This document shows positions 9,335 through 21,777 of a stretch of 64,000 nt of DNA, one piece after another. The translations under genes were made by a program, and so were the position numbers. Numbering within the stretch: the stretch's first letter is position 1; each line of letters starts with the position of its first letter. The notes under the pieces are model-generated. The model made no database searches. It had not been told where the DNA came from and saw only the letters and a list, made by a program, of their open reading frames with translations. Source of the DNA: Chaetomium olivaceum (lineage: Eukaryota; Ascomycota; Sordariomycetes; Sordariales; Chaetomiaceae); the NCBI GenBank assembly GCA_039881045.1, contig JAYWVB010000060.1, forward strand, positions 62,001-126,000, in the 5' to 3' direction.

Positions 9335-12267
9335 GATGGGATATTGGGTCGAGAGCAAGTGCTACACAGTCTGGTCTCCAAGGCATACAGAGTGCTTTCT
9401 ACGAGATGGCTAACTTGGGCGACATACATTACATCCATCTCTTTAACTACCTGGTCGCCCTCAAAGAACTAAACCATCACCGAGAGGGCCCGGAGACTCG
9501 GAGCTGAGACTCAAGACCCGGCGGTCCCAATCCGGGCCTGGCGTCTTTGATACTCGGCCGGGTGGCACCCGGTTTAGATGCTGATTGGTCAGTTTCTTCA
9601 AGAGCCTCCGAGTGCCCTCGGCACGGAGCTGGTGCCCTGGGACTTTTAGTTCCTTCGGCAAGGGAACTGGACCAACACTCCGACAGCATCCGGCTCCTAA
9701 CCCTTTGTCCTGGGGTGGATCCATGTTATTTTGTTCTCGGTAATGCTATGTAAGGGGCCGGCCGCCGCGTCATATTTGATGTGAAACTCGTCCTTCAAAG
9801 GCGGAATCCGAGTCAAACATTTGCTAAACCCAGCTTGGCAATTGCATAGAAAAGCCCATTCCCAGAGCCTCGCTCCTCGCGGCTCCCATGTATCTCCCTA
9901 ACAATATCCGTTCCGTCTCGTCTCACCTTTGAATGCAGGCCAAGTCGTCTCGTCTACCATTTTTGAGCACAGCCACAACCATGATATGTCGGCAAAAACC
10001 CACATGCTAGAAACACCTCACCTTCCACTCAGCCCAAGCCGCGTCACCGTACATTTTCCGCCCCCCCTGAACCACATGAATGAATCCACCTACCCCGCCA
10101 CAAACAGACAACCTAGTTGGGAAGGAATTCATCAATTATGCTGAAGACGATCCCGTAAGACTGGCTGACGACACCTTCAAATCCGCCTGACAAGCCTCAG
10201 ATGATAATCCACCAGCCCGAACCCTCCTATCAAATAAAGCACCGTTGATGATATGCATCCTCACTCCGACCAACAAGATCAAGCAGGGCCCTGCGAGCGA
10301 GGGGGAACGAACGAACGAACAAGAAACAAGATAAACGCCGCATCCACCCCCCCACTCCTTCATGTACGTACATACATTCCTCCTGACCTCATAGCCAAGC
10401 CCACCACCACCACACCAGCATCAGCAACTAGCGTAGCGACAAGCAAGACACACACACACAAGCCAAAGGGCAAGCAACGGAACCAGCCAGCCCAGACAGC
10501 CCAGCGGCGCCCGCCCCGCTCCGCCACACCTTCTTGCAACCACCCATCCCCATCCTCATCCATCTCTTGACCCCACTTCCCAACGACCGACTGGGGCCTG
10601 CGCACTGGTTGGTAATGGTCGGGTAGTGTGTCATGTAGAAAAGGCAGTTTAGGTAGGATTGGGTAATTCTAACCGGAGGCAAACCCAATAAAAAAAAAAA
10701 AGAACAGCCCAGCCCAACTTGTTGTGTCTACGTCTTTTATTGCTCCACTCCAGTGCAGTACAGTACAGTGCAGTGCAGTGCAGTACGCATCATGCAGGCA
10801 ATCCTCGGTAAAAGTACCTTGCTGCGTATGTCATATGCGGGAGGTACATAGATGGATAGAGATAGAAGCATGCGAGCAAAGACAGGCTCGAGCGAAATAA
10901 GGGAGCCTTCTCGCCCAACGTACGTAGCTTGCGTGCTCCATCCGAGCGAGCCATCATGACTAAGGCGGGCGGGCAGGCAGGCTGAGGGAGCGACGAGGCG
11001 AAGTACACAAGCGAGTGATGCAGAGGACCTGTGCAAGCCACTCACTATCGAGCTACGTCAGAAGCTTGATGATTAGTTAGTTTGAAGCTACACTGGGTTG
11101 GAAGCTGGACACGAGGAGCAACTACTGTAGTGAAAAATACCGCCCAAGAGGTTTGTGTTTGTAACCACAGGCCAGAGCGAGCGTGGTGGAATTTATTCTT
11201 CTTCTCTACGCCAATGCCATCTCCAGAGCAGCATCACATATCGGCTCCAGAATAAAGACGATACATGATAATAAACCCCGTAGCATGGCGCCCTGCCTTC
11301 CGCCCAACTCCCCCCATCATTCCATCCCCCGTCCCTCCCCGTACCAACCCGGCCAGGAAAAAAAAGACACCACACCCCCATCCGCCTGCTGCGAGGCGGA
11401 TGCCGTGATGCCCTCCCTCCGAGTCCTCCCTGTTATGTACATGGTTATAAGATTAAATATTAGGGGGCTAGACGTGTGTGATATTAGGGGTGCCCCCCCT
11501 GGGAATCCCGCCTCGTCCCAGTCACGGATCGTAGGGCCCCGTCGCCATCATTATCCTCCTCTGTTGCCCCGCGCGCGCCAGGCCAAGCCAGTCCCAGGCG
11601 GCAAACAAAACCCATCTTCGTCTCTGTCGATGCTCTGTTGTCGTGAGTCCTTGCCACTCGGCTCGTCTTGTCATATAGAACGTGTGTGCCTGCGCCACCA
11701 AAGCCTGCCTTTCCCCGCGCCCTTTCTCTCCCTCAAAGTTTGTAAGCGAATGGCGCCAGCAGGCGGGATATCGTTTGTGTGTGTGATGCCCAACCCCCCA
11801 AAACCCCTGCCGGTATAATGATCTCTCCCCTCTCCTGCTCCTAGAACTCCGGTGGAAACCGCCAATAAAAAAAAACCGGAACAAAAAGATGACAAAAAAG
11901 TCGAGCCCCCATATCTAGATGCCAAATGCCGATGCCATGCCATGCATATCAACATTACCTCCTCTTGATGTACACACGCGCGCCCCCTAAACCCGTGCTT
12001 ATAAAGAACAAAGGCCGAAACCGCGGGCGCGACACGTGCCTGTCACCCGGGTCCGTGAAAATAAACATTTCCCAAGAAGCGAAGATAACGGGGTTCGGTA
12101 CTCGGAGGGGTGGTGGATTATGCTGGGGAGCATCTCGCCACGAGTCGTCGTCCAGATGGGACGGCGGGACCAAGTCCGGGGGGAAGAATCAGCCGAGTGA
12201 GCACACGGGGAAAAAAAGGTCGTCGAAATTAGGAGCTGCAAAAAAAATGGCCATGAATCCATGCGTG
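9335..12267. other. long gene-free stretch upstream of DJ-1-like and downstream of GT2-like gene
   Basis: Nearly 3 kb without a supportable gene. It holds short repeats (four GAAC units near 10308-10323, a CA run near 10450, a CAGTG/CAGTA array at 10751-10786) and an A12 run near 10690. The open frames here have no recognisable domains and no plausible codon pattern. Part must be DJ-1 promoter and GT2 3' untranslated region. Confidence 0.5.
10751..10786. repeat. CAGTG/CAGTA pentanucleotide array
   Basis: Seven five-base units of the form CAGTR stand in tandem, with G and A alternating at the last position. It is a short non-coding microsatellite in the gap. Confidence 0.85.
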
Positions 12268-14529
12268 CTATACCAACGCATCCATCGTTACCGACTTGGC
12301 TCTGTTCCGTCGAGTAACCTTCTTGCTGACGGTGTACACCAAATCCAGCGTCCAGAAGTGGCATATTTGCGCTTGCGCACAGGGAATCGAACCAAAAATT
12401 GGTGCGACAAGCGGCACCATGACGTAGTCGATGTAGTTGGTCTTGACCTCTCTCCGAGAGAAGTGCATGCCCTTCAGGAGACCGGCGTCGCCCATTTCCT
12501 TCTCGCGGGATTCGACGCAGATCTTGTGGAAGCGCTCGTACAGGAAGAGGTAGCAGGCGACCTCCATGAAACCCAGGGTCCGGAGAACGTTGCAGACGGT
12601 GTAGACCCAGGCAACTCCGTGCACGTCGCCAGTGCCGTCGGCAGCCCACATGTAGAGAGTTGAGGCGACAATCAGGATGGTCATTTGAACGGGCAGAAAG
12701 TGGGCTTCGAACAGACGATGTCCAAAATGACGATACGTTCCCAGTTGGGCCCCTTCAGGGTGTCGGACACAACATCGGAAAAGATGCCACCCTCGGGAAC
12801 GGCCTCGGCATCAACGCCGTCGATTTGCGACTCCGGGACGTAGTTGTCCGATTCGTCGTTCCTAGGTCAAGTTAGTCGTCATTGCTCGCCATCTTCATTT
12901 TTGAGTGCAACTTACATGGAGGTGTGTAGAGGCCGGAACGCCCTCGAGGTGTGCTTCCGCTCCCTCCAGACTTCGGCAACCTTCCTGATGGCGTAACCAG
13001 TGTCAAGAGCACCCCACATGTGCCTGAGAGCCTGCTTGTACCGGGCACGAACGTCCGTAACGATGCCAGGAAGTCCCTTGCCGCGGCCACCACCGGTGAC
13101 GTTGGTTTGGCTGACGGGGCTCATGACCGTACGCGTTGTGAGGTTTCCGTTGAGCGCGAAGAAACACTTGAGATACATGTGCAGATCCTCGCCGATGGCC
13201 TCGGAGTCGCAATCCCAACCGCCCACGCGGTCGACTAGCTCAAGGGGTAGAGAGTAGACCGAAGTCGGCGGGGCAATCGTCGAGCCCTCGTACAGGCCGG
13301 ACATGCCAGCGGCCGACCACAGAACGTCAGCGACCCGGACAATAGCGGGGACGTTGTGGGCGTTGCGGTCGAAGATGATGGGAGCCGAGTACAGAGTAGT
13401 GGTAGCCACTTCGGGATAGGCCACATGCATGGTCGTCACACTGGCGAAGTAATTGGATGAGAGGTGGCTGTCGGCTGAATTGGGCAAGCTTGGTTAGCGA
13501 ATCCTTGACGTGCAGATAGCACCATGGCTGGGGGCCTGATCTCGGCCTACTAGTGGAGCAAACTCACCATCGATACCCGTGACGATTACGTCTTTCCGCT
13601 GTCCCAGGTTGTACTTCTCGCTCAGCTTCCGCGCAGCCCAGGCCATGTTGCTGCCCTTTCCGGCCAGCTCACCGGGAAGGTCGGACGGGTGAATCGTGAA
13701 ATCAATTGAACGGAACTTCTTGGCGAACTCGTTGGTGAACCGCATGGCCTTGGTGTCCGCATTGTGCTCCCTCTGCTCCATTGCAAGATAGACCTGATTC
13801 GCAGTCGTTAGCTCCGAGAAGTTATGGGGTAACGCAAAAAAGGAAAGATGTTCCCCTGAAGATCATGACTCCACCCGTCGCCACTCCAACAAGCGACTCC
13901 GTGGAGAAATCACGAACAGCTGCCAGCTGGCATTGCGGGGGGTAAAGAAGTTGAGCAAACTCACATCGTAGGTGTTGCGCGTGCGGGTGCGAAGCGAGTA
14001 CCTCAAGAGTCTCCCTCAGTGTGTCGTTTTCCTCCTTGTAGTTCGGGATGACGATGGCATGAATGACGCGGTCGGGGGCGATGTCACCGTCGCCGAAGCC
14101 ATCGGCGTCCAAGTCACCGGCTTCACTGCTCGAGGTGGAGCTGATATCGCGCGATGATGTCAACGTCTCGGAGCTGGAAAGCGAAGTTGATGAGCCACGG
14201 CGGCGGTGGCCGAACTTGATGTCTCTCATAGCCCGGGTGCGAGCGGCCTTCTTCAGGCTGTTCGTGATGTTGAAGACGGCCCAGCAGGATCGGATCGGGA
14301 AGACGAAGACCAGAAAGTGGATGAGTAGACAGTAGTATGTGAATAATTTGAGCAAGGCGCCGCCCGTTTTCGGGTCGCGATGCGGCGCACTAAGGCTGTC
14401 GAGTGTCTCATACTTGAAAGTATGCCGTCGGTTTTCCAGTTCGTTCGAGATAACCAAGTATGAAAGCCCAATGGTGGCCGCCATCGCCAGGCCACCAGCG
14501 CGGCGGCTGCACCACGCAAAGATCGACAT
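12268..14529 (-). CDS. Membrane family-2-like glycosyltransferase, two frame breaks
   Basis: The protein resembles large fungal multi-pass GT2-type transferases, related in fold to chitin and hyaluronan synthases; the sugar donor is not known. N-terminal hydrophobic helices (AATIGLSYLVI; TYYCLLIHFLVFVF) precede the catalytic part: VIPNYKEENDTL, then GKGSNMAWAA, then GIDADSHLSS with the DxD-type metal site, then GGWDCDSEAIGEDLHMY with the acidic catalytic motif. C-terminal helices follow, including MTILIVASTLYMW. Introns are at 13794-13964, 13475-13567 and 12862-12915. Two corrections are needed. At 13977-13982, a GC unit is missing, so that NTYD-VYLAMEQ reads correctly across intron 1. Near 12718-12728, one base is missing, so that HRLFEAHFLPVQ follows WERIVIL. 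The corrected length is about 648 residues. ATG 14529 is the first ATG in frame; an upstream exon is possible. Confidence 0.8.
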
Positions 14530-17500
14530 GGTGTTGTTGAACTGCAGAGACGGAGATGGATAGGTTGACAATCAGAGTTCCGCAAAAGTATGTCGTGCGA
14601 ATTGACAAAGCTATAAGTCGAGTCGTCGGGTTGCTGTATTTCCCTTGCGGATTAGGTTCGCCGATGAATTGACCTAGGGGCGAGCGAACGGGTGACCGAC
14701 AGCTGAACCGCGTGATGTGAAGGAGTCGGAGCGTCGGTGGAGGCCCGTGTGGACAGAGGGGGACGCGAGTCGAGAGACACTCGGCGTGATGCTTCAACAG
14801 GTCCACAGGCGCAAGCTTCGAGCGAGGGGGAAGGAGGGACTGCGGGAGAGAGGAAAAAGGGAAGAAGGGAAAGAGGGAAAATATTGGGTGGAATGATTCC
14901 CGTTCGGCGGCGCAGTCGTGGTGCGCTGGGGGCTTGTACTGTACTGTGTCGGGAAACGTGCTGGGAGCTGAGGGTAGCTGTCGATGAAACCCATGACAGG
15001 CCCTTGGCCACCAGCAAAAAAAAAAAGGGGGGACTGCAGCCCGCGCGTTCAGCGCCAGCCGGCCATGCACAGTGCTCGGGCTAGGGTGTTACTTTTGGCT
15101 AGGCTGGATGAGCACCACCAGGAACAGGGATGACATGGACGCTCGCCCGTTCAATACTTTGCGCTTGCCCTATTTAGGCAGCAAATTTCCCACTCCACTG
15201 AACGGGAGAGCGAAGCATGGGTGTCAAAACGTTTCTTTGCAAGCAAAGCGGCAAGCGGCAAGGACACCGATGTTTGCTCCAGATGGATGCCGATTTTTCG
15301 CATTTGGGCCCGAGATTCGGGAATCGTCCGAGTCACGGCTAACTGCCCGAGTTAACCTAGGCGAACTTAGTAATGACAAGTACATACTCGTCAGTGCTCT
15401 TGGGGCAATGACAGAACCGCCACGCCACCACCTTCATCCCTTTGGGTTCGTTCACATGGAGAATTGCGGGGAAGGGACCGAGGACGCGGGAGCTCTGCCT
15501 CAACGTTCTCGTCTTCCATTTTCGGCGACACGCACAGCACGCAACGGTGATGGCAGTGATGGTTTCCTATCAATTGGGCGGCTGAGACAGCCCAGGGTCA
15601 CGTTGAGAAAATGCTCGGGATCCAAGTCACTGCCAAGCAGCGGTAGTTCAAGCCTGGTTGCTTGTCGCTTGGAACTTCGTTGCCTGCCTAGCAGCAAGAG
15701 GAAGGGACATGACGGTTCCTTCACCAACCACAGCCCGACCTCGAGACACGCGTGGGGTTCTCAACTCCACAAGACCACGGCGGTGTATCGCAAGCCGGAC
15801 CATGCTTGCATCGTCGCGCCATCAACACTCCGATGGAGCTAAGTTACTGACATTTTTCTCAGGTCGGGTTGGAGACCGTTTCGCATCATTGCGTACTCCG
15901 TGCTTCAGCAGGAGAGCTGCGCTCGGCCGGCCAAGCGGCAGAAATCGCACTGGATGTGATCAATTAGAGAAACAACCAGTTGATAACGGGCGGCTTGATT
16001 CTGTGGAGCACCTGCCGGTGTGGGGCCCCACGTCTGGTTTTGAATGCTTCCAGGTTGCGCACAGCATGACCCGCAGCGCCCCAAGTCGCCCGTTCCCGTT
16101 GAGATATCGAGGGACTTCACTGGACGATGGAGGCGAGCCGGCAAGTCGGCACAATGCCGTTTTCCATTCCCACACACGACCAAAGCACGAGCAAAAAGAC
16201 TGGAGCTGGGAAAGGTCAATTACCAACCTCCCCGGCCTGTCAAGTTGTTCCCGTCCCGTTACTCCTCTGTTTTGGTTGGTGGATCGATGCCACTTTGGGG
16301 AAATTATGATGAGAGCTCCCCTTCTTGTCAAGCACATCGAAGTGCCATTGGACTCGCGAAAAAAACGGGGACAGGCTTCCCCACTGTGCTTGAAATGGTA
16401 ACGCTCAAACGCGTTACGACCCGGTACGAGTGCCTTTCTGCGAACATGCCCGGGCTCAGCCATGCTGCGGACGAATTCTGAGACGTTGAGAGGTGGATGC
16501 CGGGCAGTCCTGCATCGCCTGGGTCTGACAGGCCCGCCGTTGCTGCTGACGCGAAAGATGCGTCCCCTTCGATTGGGACCTTCTCGATGCTGTAACTATC
16601 TCTGACCACCCCCATACCTCCCTCTCGACCAGGTCCGCAGGGCTGGCTCTGGCTGGGCAACCATCTGTGGATGCTCACTCGATTGCCGAACGACGCCCAG
16701 TTTACCTTCGCAACGGGGGCGCGATCCGCGTAACGACATGTATTGCGGGAGGCCTCGCTCATCTGACGAGCTCGGCAACTCCTGCACGATCATCTCATTT
16801 TAATCCAGGATGTGACGGGCATTCATTGGCTCGCCGAGTCCTCAGTCTTTTTCCAGCGATTGCCCAAATCGGCAAGGGCCCTCACGCAAACTTTTTTTGA
16901 AGCTTCTTTTCCTCCCCTGTCAGCCTTGGGCGACATCATTTCGCTTGGCCCTGGTCAACAACCAAACGTCGGGGGGCCGAAGTGGTCAATGGGTTGGTCA
17001 ACTCTTTTACGGTCCGCGGAAACTGGTGATCCTCCTTGGCGGGCTCGGCGCGTTTTCTTTCTTGTTGCGCTGTACTGTGTGCGGACTTTCTTCGTAACAT
17101 TTCGTACTCATCCGGACAAAGTTACGAAGTATCCCGGCGATCATGGGGGTCTGAGACAAGGTCGGGATCCCGTCAGCAATCGGCTGGGAACCGGCAGGCT
17201 ACGTTGAGCCTGGCCAGAGACGCACCACAACAGGACCCTGACGCATGGTTACTCCCATATTTGTGTCACCCGATGTACTGCAGAAGAAGGGAAAAGGAAG
17301 ATGGGCTCGAAACATGGCTGACTTGATGACAGGCTTTGCGCAACACCCCACGTTCAAAAAAGCTCAACTGTCCATTCGGAGCATGCCCTCGGACTGGTGA
17401 GCGTCTCCGACGGGACTGCGCCGTGATCCCGTCCCCCGGCCCGTCACTTGGGTCCCGTTTTTCAGCCTTGTTCGGCCGTGTCACCACCAATGAGCACTCG

Positions 17501-18374
17501 CCGCAATCTTAAGGATTTGTCTCGCGCGTCTTGGACGCGTCTGTCAGCATCAACGAATTGGTTTGTACAGAATACCGACCCCGCCATGGATCTCACCACC
17601 GCGCGCAAGCGCTTATCGATCTAATCTCCGGTCAAATTGAAGGAGCATGCGAAGTCTGGTACCTCCATCCTCCCCATACGGTTAGTTAGTTACCAATGAT
17701 GATGGTGCAATGCACGTTCCCGATCGTGTACTGTACTATGTAAGGTCCCGTTTCCAGCGGCCGAGAGCTCACATCCACTCGTATGCTTCCACATCATCTA
17801 GATAGTTATGTTGCGACGTCGGGGCTAGGCTAGGTTTGCCGCTCCCGGGAGACCGCATCAGATTCGGGTTAAGAGTTGAAGTGGCGTTAAACCTGTCCCT
17901 CCCCGGGCAACGAGCCGGTGCCCGGTAACGTGCAATCCAATTCGAGATGCGGCCCGGGTGGCCCACACGGAAGGGCGTCGATGTCCCGATTTATTGCCCC
18001 ACATGGTCTCCGGAGATGGCCGCTTCAACAAGCCGGCCCTCATCCGGGTTCGATGTGGAAGAGCCGCTTGCCTTTCGCCCCCTATCTTTACTCTGCTAAG
18101 TCTCCCCAGTGCCCCTGATACCCAATACCTCCTCGATCAAACAGTGTGCTCGGTTGCGTTGTTTGACGGGGTTTGGGCCAGAGCTCTTGCCTCTTTATGG
18201 CGTGGACTCTGTTGCGTAACCTGGAAGCTAGGAGATGGCCGGGCCGTTGGATTAGGGTGCCTAGACAACGACCAGGGCCGTGAACCTGGTTTCTCCCGGG
18301 GCTCTTCAATCCACAGCCATGGCTGATCTGAGCGTGGGGCAGAGCCTAGCCGTGGCTATCCTGCTCATCCGCCC
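14530..18374. other. 3.8 kb gap between GT2-like gene and THOC5-like gene
   Basis: No gene is supportable. Several open frames of 150-250 codons exist between 15072 and 16481 on both strands, but they overlap each other in different frames, lack recognisable motifs and show no splice-linked continuation. The end near 14530-15000 should contain the GT2 promoter and leader. An A11-G6 run lies near 15017-15033. Confidence 0.45.
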
Positions 18375-19161
18375 TCAAACCACCTTCTCAAACATTTTCT
18401 GGATGGGCTTGGCGGCCTGAAAAACAACCCATTAGCAACGTCGCCGTCTGTAACACCAGCGGTAACTTACATCAATAAACTTCTCCAGATCCTTGTCGAG
18501 ATTCGCCAAGTCGTCTCTCCGCTTCTTGTTCTCCGCGATGAGCTTCTGCTTCCGCTTCTGCAACTCCAGTCGCTGCTGCTCGAGCGTTTCGCGCTCCGCC
18601 CGCTCATGGTTGATCCGCGCCACCATCAGCGCGTTCTCGTCGGCGTCGGCATGCTCGGGGTGCTGAGACAGAAACTCCTCGACTGGAATCAACGGAAGGA
18701 GCTGGTATGTGTGACTAAACAACAACAAAAAAGACCGTTAGCCACAGCGAATCCCCCACGAGTAACAGAGCAAGAACCACGCACTCAAAACCCTCGCAAG
18801 CACCAATCTCCCCCACCAAGTGCTGCTGCTCGTAGTACAGATTCTGAAGCTGCAAGTGCAGCACATCCACCTCGTGGCGCGCCTCGGCGGTCTGGCTCTT
18901 GGTCTCGCGCGCGCGGAAATGGGCGGCGCGGTGCAAGCCCCGGAGGTGGGCGAGATTGGTGTTGAGCAGCTTCTGCTGCTTCGAGATCTCGGTCAGGGCA
19001 TCGGCGGGGAGGGGCCCGTTGGGGTTGGCGGCGTTGGCGGCGTTGGCGGCGATGGCCTGCGCGACCAAGTCGACGAGCGCCTGCGCCTGCTCTCGCGCGG
19101 CCCCGGATGTCTCGACGGCCGACGCGAGGGAGGGGTCGGTGATGTGAGCGTCGATGGTCAT
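18375..19161 (-). CDS. THO complex subunit 5 (THOC5/FMIP) family protein
   Basis: The product matches the short fungal THOC5 proteins, members of the THO complex that couples transcription to mRNA export. It is almost wholly helical and coiled-coil. An N-terminal Ala-rich helix is followed by ISKQQKLLNTNLAHLRGLHR, and the heptad region RHEVDVLHLQLQNLYYEQQHL leads to the family signature CEGFDHTYQLLPLIPVEEFL. The C-terminal coiled coil is rich in Glu, Arg and Lys (RAERETLEQQRLELQKRKQK). Introns at 18715-18784 (GTGCGT...TTTAG) and 18417-18470 (GTAAGT...TCAG) close in frame to 220 residues with no correction, ending KMFEKVV. It is divergently arranged with the PAQR gene, with about 1 kb between start codons. 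Confidence 0.88.
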
Positions 19162-20164
19162 GGCTGCTAGCTGCTGGCTGCTGGCGACTGGATGTGATGC
19201 GGTGCTGAGCTGGCGGTTTGGTGGGCAGCGATGCGTCGACGGATTGGGTTCGGGGGTTCGGGCCGCCGGGTTAAGAAAAAAGATGTGGGCCGCGATGGTC
19301 GGTGGTTGCAGGAGTGGTGATCGGTGGTGGGGAGTTGGGCCAAGGCCTTCGTTGTTCAGTTGAAGTGGGGATGGCGAAGAAAAGCCGCCAATGATTTGGT
19401 AACGTGGTGAGGAGCTTCTTTTGCGTTGGCGATTTTCCCGAGTTGGCTTCCATGTGACGCGGAGAAGGGGTTCCAGTTGTTGAAAGGCAAGTCAAAAGCA
19501 ACACACCTGACCCTGGCTTGGCATCGGCCGCTGTTGAGCTGTGTGGGGCTGTAGCGGGAACGACGGAAGTAATTGGCGCCCTGGAACATTGTTGAATGCA
19601 CCAGAGCGGGCGCTTTCGGGCGCTAGGCCTTAGGCTCGGTCTTCGCTGTAGACAAAACCAGCGGTTAGGTACTGTCGGTTTACTGTGACAGCCCCTCACA
19701 TATTTACTTCCATCTCACCTCATCCGTCATTCCCGTCCATACGTACCTTACTCTACCGCACCTCAGGTTCCTCCTCACTGACCGAACTGGCCTCTGTCAA
19801 ATGCGCAGCGCACCCCATGACAGGTCTTTGACGGAAACGGTCCTTTGGTTAAAGATTGCCCTGATGTTCGCTTCTAGAATTTCGTCTTTCTAACCTTCTC
19901 CCTTTTCTCCCCAATCCCTGTTTCCCAAACAGCAAGTGGCGACCAAACAGAAACGATTTTTTCCCTCACACAGAACACATTACCGTCGCACCCGATCCCC
20001 ATTTCCGGGTTACGTACCTGCTCTTCGAAAACACGGCCCTGCATTACCTCAGTGGTCCTGCCATTTGGCCACCATTCACTGCTCTACACCAACCGGATAC
20101 CTCTTTCCGGTCACCCAAACCGTGTACCGTATATTCGGCCGTTTATAACACATACTTTTTCACC
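19162..20164. other. divergent promoter region between THOC5-like and PAQR genes
   Basis: About 1 kb between two diverging starts. No gene is seen in it; it should carry both promoters. Confidence 0.55.
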
Positions 20165-21653
20165 ATGGATGTTTCGTCCAATATGGGGTGTCCGCCGCCC
20201 CTTTTCTTTCGGGTCCTGTGACGATGCCCGAAAGGCGCGTCTTCGGGCGCTGTGAGCCCAACAACCGACCCGCTGCCCGGAGGCGCCATTCCCAGTTCAT
20301 GCAGAGGAGGAAGTCCATTGTCAATCATCTCATGGAGGGCGAGGAAGCCCTACTGCTCAAATTGGATCTTTTCTTGACCGAGCTCGAGCGGCGGCTTGAG
20401 TATTGGGAGAACTATGCCGAGCTTAGCTTAGACTCGAACATCTCGGCCGCTCTTGAGACGATGCAGGCTGTCCGGGCGCGATGCTCGCAAGCATCGGAGG
20501 AAGTCATGGGTGCTGGGCGTAGGCGACTACACGTTATGGTGGAAACGCTTGAGTCTAGCTATCACGAGGCCCTGTCTGCGGCTAGTTCGTTTGAACGAGA
20601 AGCAAAGGTCGGGATCGAACTGCTTGATGAGATGCTGCAAGAGATGGAGGAGCAGGCGGCCAAATTCCGCGAGAAGGGGCTTGCGAATGCCGCCGAGAGC
20701 CTCATGGACGAGGCGCACCGCGTGGTCGACGGAGGTTATCGAGAGAGCGATTCGGGCGGCCGAGACCCTCGAGGACCATGTTCAGCGCGCCATCACCCGG
20801 GCCCGAGAGCACGGCCTACTCCGATACGAGGATCTACCGATGCCCTGGAGGACCAACCCACACATCACCAAGGGCTACCGCTTTTCCGAGACCAAACTGG
20901 CCTGCGTGAGGTCAGCCTTCACCTTCTCCAACGAGCTCGTCAACATCTGGTCCCATACTATCGGCCTCGTTTCTGTCCTGGCCGTCGCCTTCTACTTCTA
21001 CCCCACGAGCACAAACTTCTCCCAGAGCTCCAAGACCGACATCTTCATCGCGGCCGTCTTCTTCTTTGCCGCTTGCCAGTGTTTGATCTGCAGCGTCATC
21101 TGGCACACCATGAGCTCAGTCGCCGATGTCGGCCTCATCTCCATGTTTGCCTGTGTCGATTATACCGGCATCTCCCTGCTGATCGCCGCTTCCATCATGA
21201 CGACCGAGTACACCGCCTTCTACTGCGAGCCAGTGAGCCGCTGGGTCTACATGGTCACCACTGCTCTCTTGGGAATCGCGCGGTTGTCGTCCTCCCTGGC
21301 ATCCGCGGTTTAACGGCGCGGACATGGCGTGGGCGAGAGTTGCCTTCTACGTTGCGCTCGCGGCGACTGGCTTCCTCCCAATTGTCCAGCTCTCTATCAC
21401 GCGCAGCCCCGAGGCAGTCTTTGAGTTTTATACTCCGATTGGCAAATCACTTTTTGTTTATCTACTCGGTGCTCTGGTCTATGCCAGCAAGGTGCCTGAG
21501 CGGTGGCGCCCGGGCATGTTCGACTACGTTGGTGGCAGCCACAACCTTTGGCACATTGCCGTGCTTGGGGGGATTCTGTTTCATTACACGGCTATGCAAG
21601 AGCTGTTTGCCCACGCCTTCAAGCTCGCCAGGGACGGTTGCACGGCATACTAA
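20165..21653 (+). CDS. PAQR/haemolysin-III-type seven-helix membrane protein with N-terminal helical domain (Izh3-like)
   Basis: This is a progestin/adipoQ-receptor (Izh) family protein, implicated in yeast in zinc and sterol homeostasis. A soluble N-terminal part of roughly 210 residues is helical (MEGEEALLLKLDLFLTELER; ARCSQASEEVMGAGRRRLHV). It precedes the PAQR domain, with WRTNPHITKGYRF, the NELVNIWSH signature, VIWHTMSS, the DYTGIS aspartate, and GGSHNLWHI with the paired zinc-site His. There are no introns. The ATG at 20165 sits in a strong CACCATGG context. Four small corrections are needed: one G in the run 20185-20188, two bases near 20728-20733, one base near 21276-21283, and one C in CCC at 21294-21296. 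Together they give a 497-residue family-length protein. Each correction is placed where the family sequence continues in another frame. Confidence 0.85.
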
Positions 21654-21739
21654 GTGATTCGATGCTTTGGAACGCCAACCCCAGGCCTCTATCCGTTTGG
21701 GGCATGCCAATTACCAGCCGTATCATATGTCCGCCCTCT

Positions 21740-21777
21740 GTCCGGGTTTGTCCGGTTTTTGTCCGGTTTTTGTCCCG
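21740..21777. repeat. short minisatellite of GTCCGG(T)n units
   Basis: Three to four copies of a TTTTTGTCCGG-like unit stand in tandem about 90 bases after the PAQR stop, with small changes in the T run. It lies in the probable 3' untranslated region. Confidence 0.8.

Noticed and set aside
12370..12410. GGTTCGATTCCCTG word resembling a tRNA T-arm on the minus strand
   Set aside because: It encodes FGSIPC in the GT2-like gene, and no acceptor, D- or anticodon arm can be built around it.
15072..16481. Open frames of 150-256 codons on both strands in the gap
   Set aside because: They overlap one another, have no motifs and no linked exons; their composition looks like non-coding DNA.
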